A DNA stretch of 64,000 nt from Rhizophagus irregularis (taxonomy: Eukaryota; Glomeromycota; Glomeromycetes; Glomerales; Glomeraceae), in assembly GCF_026210795.1 (NCBI RefSeq), contig NC_089456.1, positions 312,501-376,500 of the forward strand, read 5' to 3'. This document shows, piece after piece, positions 56,786 through 64,000 of this stretch. A program made the translations under genes and the position numbers. Below the pieces are notes generated by a model. It worked only from the letters and a program-made list of their open reading frames with translations, had not been told where the DNA came from and did no database searches. Within the stretch, counting starts at the first letter, position 1. Each line of letters starts with the position of its first letter.

Positions 56786-59700
56786 TACTTGTAGCCGAAA
56801 TCCCTCTAGTTTCGGCCTAGTTTGATTTCGAGTTTCGGACGTAGTTATTGGTATTAAAAAACTGCTTTCCGAAATTGAAAGCCTTTTTAGCGAAAATCAA
56901 GTATGTAAACATATTATTATAAGTCTGAAACCTAAAAATAGAAATATTGATGATTGATCATTAAATCGATCAACTGATCGATCTAAAATCTAAATCTACA
57001 TAAAAATTTTCTCACGAAACATTTTTTTTTGTAGTTTGTCATTTGTCCTATAACCTATAAACCCACATACTTTCTTTATTTTCTACAGTCTTTTTTTCTT
57101 TTACTCATCTTTTCCACCTTATTCTCTTATAATAAACAGTTAAACACTATAACTGTATAACAATATAACCTATTAAAAATTTTAAATAAATGTCATCCAG
57201 TTCTTTAAGGAAAGTAGGCGGGCGTCCTATTAGTAAGATATGGGAGTGGTTTGTAAAAGGTGATCTAGTGCCTAATTCCCCAAAGGATATTATTCGACGA
57301 CGTGCTCGATTTTGTGAATATCATTGGTTTACAGCTAAGGTGGCAAAACTTAAGAAACATCTCGCATATGAATGTACCAAAGTTGATTCGATACCAAAAT
57401 CAGCATTTTAATGATCTATAACTAATAACTGTGATGATTCAGAAGATGATAGTTATGATCTTCTACGAACGTCACCACTAAATCTAAGAAAGCAAAAATC
57501 AAATGATAGATCACAAACTCATATTGATGACCATTATGAAAATTTTCCTACTCCACTGGGTAAAGAAGATCAAATTAACAAAGCATTGGCTAAAATGTTT
57601 GTATGTTGCAACTTACCGTTTGCTCTTATTGAACATCCTTTTTTTATCAAATTTGTTAAAACTTTACGTGCTACCTATAATCTTCCAAGCCATTGGATCC
57701 TAACAGAAACTCTTATTATTCAAGAAATTTCTAGAATTAACCTCAAAGTAAACAGAATAATTAATGAAGAGAATAATATGACCATTGCTTTTGATGGATG
57801 GACCAACCCCACTGGACAATCAATATATGATTATTGTTTGATTACTGAAGATCGTAAAGAATATTTATGGTGTTCAAAGGATTATTCTAATGTTCCTCAT
57901 CACACTGGTGCATTTCTTGAAGACGAAATTCTTAAAATTGTGGATAATATTGGACCTGAAAGATTGGCAGCTGTAGTTTCAGATAATGCACCAAATGCGT
58001 GTGTTGCACAAAGAATTCTTTGTGCAAAATATTCTCACATTTTAAATATCCGTTGTATGGCTCATTGCATTAACTTGATTACAAAGGACTTGTGTAAACA
58101 TTCATTTGTTGTAGATACAATTCGAAAAGTTGGCATTGTTCACCAGTATTTTACAATGTCTCATGCTCCATGCCAATTCCTTAAAGATTCTGTCAAAATT
58201 TTACAAATTAAAGGAGGAGGATTAAAAAGTCATACAAAGACATGGTGGTCTACAATGTGGGATTGTGTTAGCTCTATTGTAAGACTTGAACTTGCTTTTG
58301 CAAGGGTAAGTGATTAATTAATGTAATTTATGAATTATGGTTTTATAATTTATTAAGATATTTATTTTATTATTATAATATTATATTATTTATTTAGGTT
58401 CTTTCGGAACATGAAAATGATATTAAAAATCAGGTAAAAGATATTCTTCATGATCGAAATTTTTATGAAAATTGTCGAATAATTGCATCCATTCTTCATC
58501 CCCTTAAGGTGACTGTAGGATGCCTAGAGTCAAGAACTTCAACGCTTGCAAACTGTTATGTTCATTTATTGTTATTAACAGGTGCTATTTATCGAATGTC
58601 AAACCAAAACATTCAATTTAAAAATCATTGTATAATTAAATTTAACGAAAGATTTCATGAATTTTCTGATGATCTTTTTCTATTGGCTTTTTTTTGCATC
58701 CTCATTATCATGGTAAGTTGAGATTCAAAATTTGGTATTTAAATTAATTAATTTAATATTTTAACATAATTTATCATTTTATTTTAGGAAATGGTATAAA
58801 TCCGAACCAATTTCATAATATCACTCTCAAAGCAGCTCGATTTGAGGATGATGGGCCATAATCAAAACTCATGTGCAAAGCTACTTACTCAACTGCGAAA
58901 ATATATGAAAAAGAAAACGCCATTTAACCAAAATTATAATTATAAATCAGATACACCTACTATTTGATGGGAGACAGCTCAAAATTCAAAAAAAGAATGG
59001 GAGTTACAAGCTTTGGCACTTCGACTGTTTGCCGTATCTTCATATAGTGCTTTTTGTGAGCGCTCATTTTCAGTTTTAGAGTGGTTTTATAGTCAAAGAC
59101 GTACAAAATTAGCTGCAGATCGGGTAGAAGGCATGTGCAAATTGCATACTTATTACATTACAAATGCCAAACGTGAATTACCTTACTATGCTATTGATAC
59201 TTCAGAAAATTCTACGCGCGAAAAAATGATTAATACTATTGTTGAAATTAGCGATGAGTTGGAAGTCAATGATTTTGATTTTTTATATAATGAAAATATA
59301 ATTGATATGGTTATTGATATGTCACAATCATATGATCTAGATGTTACTTTAAATATAGATATTGAATCTCAGATTTTTAATATGGAACGAAGAGAACCTG
59401 AGAATAAGGTAACAGTCGATCAAAATAGACAAACTGTTGTATTGGCTCCAGAACGTGAAGATTTTGATATTGAGGCATTAATAGCCAAAGAAATTGATGA
59501 TAATGAAAACTGATTTTTTTTAAATTTTTTTTTTTTTTGCAATTTAACATTTTAGCGTAATAATAATAATAATTAGGTATGGTAATGATTATAAATTTAT
59601 AATAATGATAATAAAATTTAAATAATATAATATAAAAAATAAATAAATGCCAATTTTTTATAATAAAATAAGTAAATACATAATAAAAAATGGTTTCGGA

Positions 59701-59824
59701 CTTTCGGCCTATAGTTTCAGCCTATATAAAGTTTCGGCTATAGTTTCGGATTTTAGCACCAGTTTCGGACTTGGGTTTCAGAATTTCAGATTCGGCTACA
59801 CCTCTGGAAGGTTTCGGCCACAAG
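56786..59824 (+). mobile_element. hAT transposon with broken transposase
   Basis: The ends TACTTGTAGCCGAAA and the inverse of the right end CTTGTGGCCGAAACC are followed in both arms by many (A)GTTTCGG motifs: left 56792-56890, right 59690-59820. A 14-bp direct repeat TATATAAGTATCTA lies outside both ends (56772-56785 and 59825-59838), longer than the expected 8 bp and possibly helped by AT-rich target sequence. It carries the transposase pseudogene at 57190-59513. Confidence 0.8.
57190..59513 (+). pseudogene. hAT family transposase, inactivated
   Basis: Starts MSSSSLRKVGGRPISKIWEW; residues 35-62 look like a BED zinc finger in poor condition (CEYH where C..C is usual, then H..C). Two adjacent stops (TAA TGA at 57409-57414) follow, after which the frame stays open. 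The DUF659/RNase H-like core includes AFDGWTNPTGQSIYDY and RLAAVVSDNAPNACVAQR, and an intron runs from about 58304 to 58398. Near 58688-58695 an eight-T run shifts the frame just before what should be a LHPHY-type motif. A further TGA lies at 58965. The C-terminal hAT dimerisation region is clear (ALRLFAVSSYSAFCERSFS, WFYSQRRTKLAADRVE), with an acidic tail to 59513. Full-length activity is not expected. Confidence 0.88.
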
Positions 59825-60376
59825 TATATAAGTATCTAATATATACAGTCACCCTCTTTACAGCGAACCTCGATATAGCGAATAACACAATATAACAGAT
59901 TATCTGTGTGGTACCAATTTTAAATATGAAAAAAATCTTGATATAACAAAGTTTACTATTTATTTACTGTATAATGTAATATGAAGTAAAGTATATGAAT
60001 TGTCATATACAAAATGAACCTTTTTATAACGAATTTTTTTTATACCAAATTTTTTTTTTAGTAAAATGAATTATTAAATTTTCTTAAAGTAAATTTGCTT
60101 TACACATTTACTACATGTTTCACCTATATTGTTTTTATACTAAATATTAATAAAACACTCTTGAAATCGCCTAGAAGCTATAACCAAATAGTCTGTTCCT
60201 ACAAAAATAAAAAAAAAATCGTTAGCAAAATGTTCTTATACTAAATTATCAAACACAATACTCTCCTTATGACCTACCTTTGAAATCGCCTAAGAATCAT
60301 GCCAAATGGTTCATTCCTACAAAAAATAAAAAAGGAAAAACGTTAATAAAATGTTCTTATACCAATATACTAAACA

Positions 60377-60602
60377 AGGATCCCACTTACTTATAATAAA
60401 GGTCACTGTAGAAAATTGGCCATTTACTAATAGTTTTTACTTTACTTTTTTCTTAAATTCTATTGGTTAATTAGCTAAAAAGGAAAAAAATCATAATAAT
60501 GTAACATAAGATTTCCTTTTATAATAGAATCTGCAAAGAATTTTATATATGATTTTTACCTTAGGTCTGAAGGTGACCTATCTTATAAGTAAGTAGGATC
60601 CT
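60377..60602. mobile_element. 226-bp hAT-like MITE (AGGATCC ends)
   Basis: AGGATCCCACTTACTTATAA and the inverse of the right end AGGATCCTACTTACTTATAA form the TIR, continuing to AGGTCAC. TSD ACTAAACA at 60369-60376 and 60603-60610. No coding potential. Confidence 0.95.
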
Positions 60603-60831
60603 ACTAAACACTATCACTACACTACTTCACTCACCTTTAGGAGCTGTACCAAATGGTTCATTCCTACGAAAATAAAAAAAAAAGAACGTTAGCAAAATGT
60701 TCTTATACTAAATTATCAAACACAATACTTCCACTCATAACCCACCTTTGAAATCGCCTAGGAATCATGCCAAATAGTTCGTTTCTACAAAAAATAAAAA
60801 AAGAAGAACATTAATAAAATGTTCTTATACT

Positions 60832-61114
60832 TAGTATTCCGCATGAATTGATTCGTGACATGATGTGATCCTGATCACTCCTGAATAATAAAAACGTATT
60901 TTGCGAATAATTTTTGATCTAGCAGTCTGATTTCGATAATCTTTTTTTATTTTGATCAGGGCAACGAGACCTATCGATTAAAAAAATGATCATTGAAATT
61001 GGATCACTACTCACTAGATCTTGAGATAATAATTTTTGGAGGTCAAATCAAGTCCAAATCAAGTCTGAATCGAATCGAATTTCAGAGGAGAAATTTGATT
61101 CATGCGGAACACTA
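60832..61114. mobile_element. 283-bp hAT-like MITE (TAGT(A/G)TTCCGC ends)
   Basis: TAGTATTCCGCATGAATTGA pairs with the inverse of the right end TAGTGTTCCGCATGAATCAA. TSD CTTATACT at 60824-60831 and 61115-61122. The interior has GTGATCCTGATCACT and AAGTCCAAATCAAGTC motifs and no gene. Confidence 0.95.
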
Positions 61115-61296
61115 CTTATACTAATATATTAAATACTACCACTATACTACCCCACTCACCTTTAGAAGCTGTACCAAATGGTTCGTTTCTACAAAAATAA
61201 AAAAAAAGAACATTAGCAAACTGCTCTTATACAGTTATACTAAATTATCAAACACAATACTCCCACCCATAACCCACCTTTAAAATCGCCTAGAAA

Positions 61297-62117
61297 TAGG
61301 GATGGTAAAGTCCTAGGTCCTGGACCTAAAGACCTGGTCCTAGGACCTGGTCTGCAGATCTTTAGGTCCAAATTTTGGACCAGAAGCGGACCAGGTCCTA
61401 AAAAGTCCTAGCCAATAAGGTTATAAGAGATCTATATGTTTAAATTATATATGTATAATTTGCTGTAAATTTGATTTTAAGTAATTATAAATTATAAAAA
61501 AGTGCACTGCAATATTGCAATACAATTTTTATATTATTAAAATCATATAAAAAATGAGTTGCGATATTGCGATTCACATTTTTATATTAAAATCAATATA
61601 AAAAAGTGAATCGCGATACCGCAACTCACTTTTTTTATATAAAATCAATATAAAAAAGTGAATCGCGATACCGCAACTCACTTTTTTTATATAAAATCAA
61701 TATAAAAAAGTGAATCGCGATACCGCAACTCACTTTTTTTATATAAAATCAATATAAAAAAGTGAATCGCGATACCGCAACTCACTTTTTTTATATAAAA
61801 TCAATATAAAAAAGTGAATCGCGATACCGCAACTCACTTTTTTTATATAAAATCAATATAAAAAAGTGAATCCCGATATCGCAACTCACTTTTTTTATAT
61901 AAAATCAATATAAAAAAGTGAATCCCGATATCGCAACTCACTTTTTTTATATTTAATTATTACTAAAATTCATAAAATCTATAAATAACTTAGTCAGGAC
62001 CAGGTCCTGGGACCAGGTCCAGGACTGGTCCTAACAGGACCTGGTCCACAGGTCCGTTCAATAGGACTTATAGGTCCCAGGACCAGGACCGGACCAGGAC
62101 CGACCTAACCATCCCTA
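61297..62117. mobile_element. hAT-like element with TAGGGATGG ends and hairpin cargo
   Basis: TAGGGATGGTAAAGTCC at the left; the right end inverted is TAGGGATGGTTAGGTCGG. TSD CCTAGAAA at 61289-61296 and 62118-62125. Subterminal regions are GGTCCTGGACC-type repeats. The centre (61500-61950) is a tandem array of about 58-bp units, AAAAGTGAATCGCGATACCG followed by CAACTCACTTTTTTTATATA. Essentially the same hairpin unit occurs in the TAGAGCTCC elements at 15619 and 16510, although their ends are unrelated. Confidence 0.95.
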
Positions 62118-62787
62118 CCTAGAAATTATGCCAAATGGTTCGTTCCTACAAAAAATAAAAAAAAGAACGTTAATAAAATGTTCTTATACCAATATATTAA
62201 ACACTCGGCTACCACTACACTACCTCACTTACCTTTAGAAGCTATGTCAAATGGTTCGTTTCTACAAAAATAAAAAAAAGAACGTTAGCAAAATGTTCTT
62301 ATATTAAATTATCAAATACAATACTCCCATCCATAACCCACCTTTGAAATCGCCTAGAAGCCGTGCCAAATGGTTCATTCCTACAAAAAATAAAAAAAAT
62401 GTTAATTAAACATTTTTATACTAATTTACTAAACAATACCATTACACTACCCCACCCACCTTTGAAATTGCCTAGGAGTTGTAGCCAAAAGGTCCGTTTA
62501 TACAAAAATAATAAACAATTGGTTAGTATATTAAAAATAAAAAAAATTTTTTATAAAAAATTGATCGGATCAGCGAATCACATAATTCACATATTCATAC
62601 CAAAAAATTCATTATAGCATTAACGAATTTACTTATAACAAAGCCCTGATCGGCTGAAATATAGAGTTCGTTATATTGAAAGGAAACTGTATATGATATG
62701 TGTATTATTTGTGTAAAATTTTTTACATTTTGAGTATCTAATATGTAGTATAAAATATGTGTAAAATAAATCATTTTTTTACCAGTG

Positions 62788-63472
62788 TTCGGTAGAATGA
62801 TGTACAAGAAACTGCTAAAATTAGTTTTGCAAAATTATTAAGAAATTCTGAAACTGCAAAACCTATTAAAATTGTGAAACTGCCATAATTTGTCAAAACT
62901 ATTTTAATGTTTCAGCAATACTTTCTATATGATTTAATTAAAGTTTCAGCATTTAAATAATTTATAAGAATAGAGACAATATGATTTTTTGTATGTAAAT
63001 ATTTAAAATAACTTTTTTCTTTATTTTAATTTTATAATATTTAATAATTCATTTTTTATTTCCTAATTAAACTAATAAAATATATGATTAATAATATAAT
63101 AAAAATTAAAATTTAATATTTGTATTTTCTATATGAAGATTTACTTCTACTTCTTCTTCTATCTCTACTTCTATTTCATCTTCTATCTCTACTTTTGTCT
63201 TGTCTTCTATTTCTACTTTTACTTCTACTTTTTAATCAAGACCTAGATCACAACTTTCTTCTTTCCCTTCACAATCTATATTCATATTAATCATATGGGC
63301 TGATTTGTCTACCTTTAATTAAAATATTGATTTTATTACATTTTTATTATACAAAATACTATATAATATACAGTAAATTGGGGATGAGTATTAAAAAATT
63401 TTTATTTAATGTTATTATACTATAATTTGGTAAATATTTCTTTTAAATTAATATAATTCTTAGCACTTACTA
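62788..63472. other. AT-rich non-coding stretch with a CTTCTA-rich microsatellite
   Basis: 62815-62950 carries eroded GAAACTGC/GTTTCAGCA motifs. 63135-63235 is a (TCTACTTCTA)-type array; on the minus strand it would read as Lys-Val-Glu-Ile-Asp repeats, but no flanking gene is visible. The rest is AT-rich. Confidence 0.45.
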
Positions 63473-63805
63473 TATATGTTAAAAATTTGTATTTCAACTT
63501 TAAACGTAAATATCTCCAGATCCAGTGATCCAATCGGCAAGCTCTTTTTTCGTTCATATAGACCAGATCAAGGGCTTTCCAAAGAGCCTAAATTTATAAA
63601 AAATGGATTAGTGGATCCCAAGATATTTGCATTTAAGTATGTTAAAAAGTTCGTACCTCAACTTTAAATGTAAATATCTCTGGATCTAATGATTCAATCG
63701 GCGAGTTCTTTTTTCGCCTATAAAGTCCAGAACAAGGGCTTTTCAACGAGCCTAAAATTATAGAAAACGGATCAGTGAATCTTGATATATTTGCATTTAA
63801 AGATA
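63473..63805. repeat. Tandem duplication of a 167-bp unit
   Basis: Two copies (about 63473-63639 and 63640-63805) share TATGTTAAAAA, CAACTTTAAA(C/T)GTAAATATC, AATCGGC(A/G)AG(C/T)TCTTTTTTCG, CAAGGGCTTT and ATATTTGCATTTAA(G), differing at about a fifth of the positions. The sequence is non-coding. Confidence 0.8.
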
Positions 63806-63905
63806 GTAATACAAACTCTGACATAAAATAATTATTTTTATTGTTTAAAAATATCTATTATGATACCATCTTTTATATGATATTTTTATTATATTTTTAT
63901 AAACA

Positions 63906-64000
63906 TTTATAGCTGCTAAGACTATATAAATTTTTATTTTACTTTATATTTTATTAAAATATACTTACTTTTTAATAATATATGTTAAAAATTCCATATA
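63906..64000 (-). repeat. 95-bp dispersed repeat, right copy (inverse of 889-983)
   Basis: The reverse complement begins TATATGGAATTTTTAACATA and matches 889-983 with only a few differences. It reaches the window edge, so the repeat may extend beyond 64000. Confidence 0.8.

Larger units (their letters stand above)
60150..62520. repeat. Nine-copy tandem repeat of about 125 bp
   Basis: Units share TTTGAAATCGCCTAGAAGC, then GCCAAATGGTTCGTTCCTAC, AAAAATAAAAAAA, GTTAGCAAAATGTTCTTATA and ACACTACCCCACTCACC. Copies start near 60160, 60280, 60635, 60745, 61155, 61280, 62225, 62345 and 62460. Three transposons interrupt the array. Confidence 0.85.
59846..62689. mobile_element. pogo/Tigger-like non-autonomous element (TA target)
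   Basis: The left end CAGTCACCCTCTTTACAGCG and the right end (inverse CAGTTTCCTTTCAATATAAC) share CAGT...CGAACTC/CGAACCTCG with TA outside both. ATATAGCGAA and TATAACGAA motifs follow, as in Tigger and pogo termini. The interior has no transposase but nine copies of a tandem unit (60150-62520), which contain three younger elements. Confidence 0.65.
56605..62787. mobile_element. Outer TIR element holding two other transposons
   Basis: CATTGGTAAAAAAATGAT at the left and the inverse of the right end (CACTGGTAAAAAAATGAT) begin arms that pair for about 105 bp, through TACACATAT and ATACAAATAATACACATA. The flanks are TTT and TTC. The left arm runs to about 56771, where a hAT element begins. A few bases of the outer element separate the hAT from the next element at 59846. 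Without the inserts it would be a MITE of only about 300 bp. CACTGG ends and a possible 3-bp target are CACTA-like. Confidence 0.7.

Overview
The window reads as nuclear DNA of an AT-rich, intron-rich, transposon-rich fungus. Genes have short introns (mostly 60-150 nt) with GTAAGT-like donors, and the products are ordinary fungal ones: fimbrin, class V myosin, a mitochondrial processing peptidase and a UPF3 homologue. Very low G+C, expanded hAT-type transposons and long non-coding repeat tracts would suit an arbuscular mycorrhizal fungus (Glomeromycotina, for example Rhizophagus-like). That placement is inference from composition and gene style, not from a marker gene.

Layout. 1-17.7 kb is repeat territory: hairpin-forming tandem arrays, many non-autonomous DNA transposons with terminal inverted repeats (TIRs) and clean target site duplications (TSDs), and two decayed protein genes whose in-frame stops can all be explained by C-to-T changes. 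18.8-27.9 kb holds an SLC17-like MFS transporter (+) converging on a class V myosin (-). 28-38 kb is AT-rich non-coding DNA with several TIR elements. One of them, about 33.0-35.3 kb, carries eleven near-identical 74-91 nt intron-like units separated by 21-33 nt exon-like segments. 38.1-51.9 kb is a compact gene block: an RNF14/ITT1-type RBR ubiquitin ligase (-), the beta subunit of mitochondrial processing peptidase (+), fimbrin (-), a DUF1764 protein (+), UPF3 (+, with a frameshift at a G tract) and a 941-residue low-complexity basic protein with an SxIP motif (+). 53.5-62.8 kb is nested transposons. First comes a poly(A)-tailed, tRNA-headed non-coding retroelement (17-bp TSD) broken by three DNA transposons. 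Then comes a TIR element that contains a broken hAT transposase gene and a pogo/Tigger-like element, which itself holds three more short elements. The right edge has a 167-bp tandem duplication and a 95-bp sequence repeated in inverse orientation near the left edge.

The intact genes are single-copy housekeeping functions (cytoskeleton and transport, mitochondrial import, ubiquitin, RNA surveillance), unrelated except by neighbourhood. Two divergent pairs (RBR/MPP and fimbrin/DUF1764) share promoters of about 200 bp. The most unusual content is non-coding: the intron/microexon array, the large tRNA-headed retroelement, and a set of 8-bp-TSD elements that carry tandem hairpin arrays as their only cargo.
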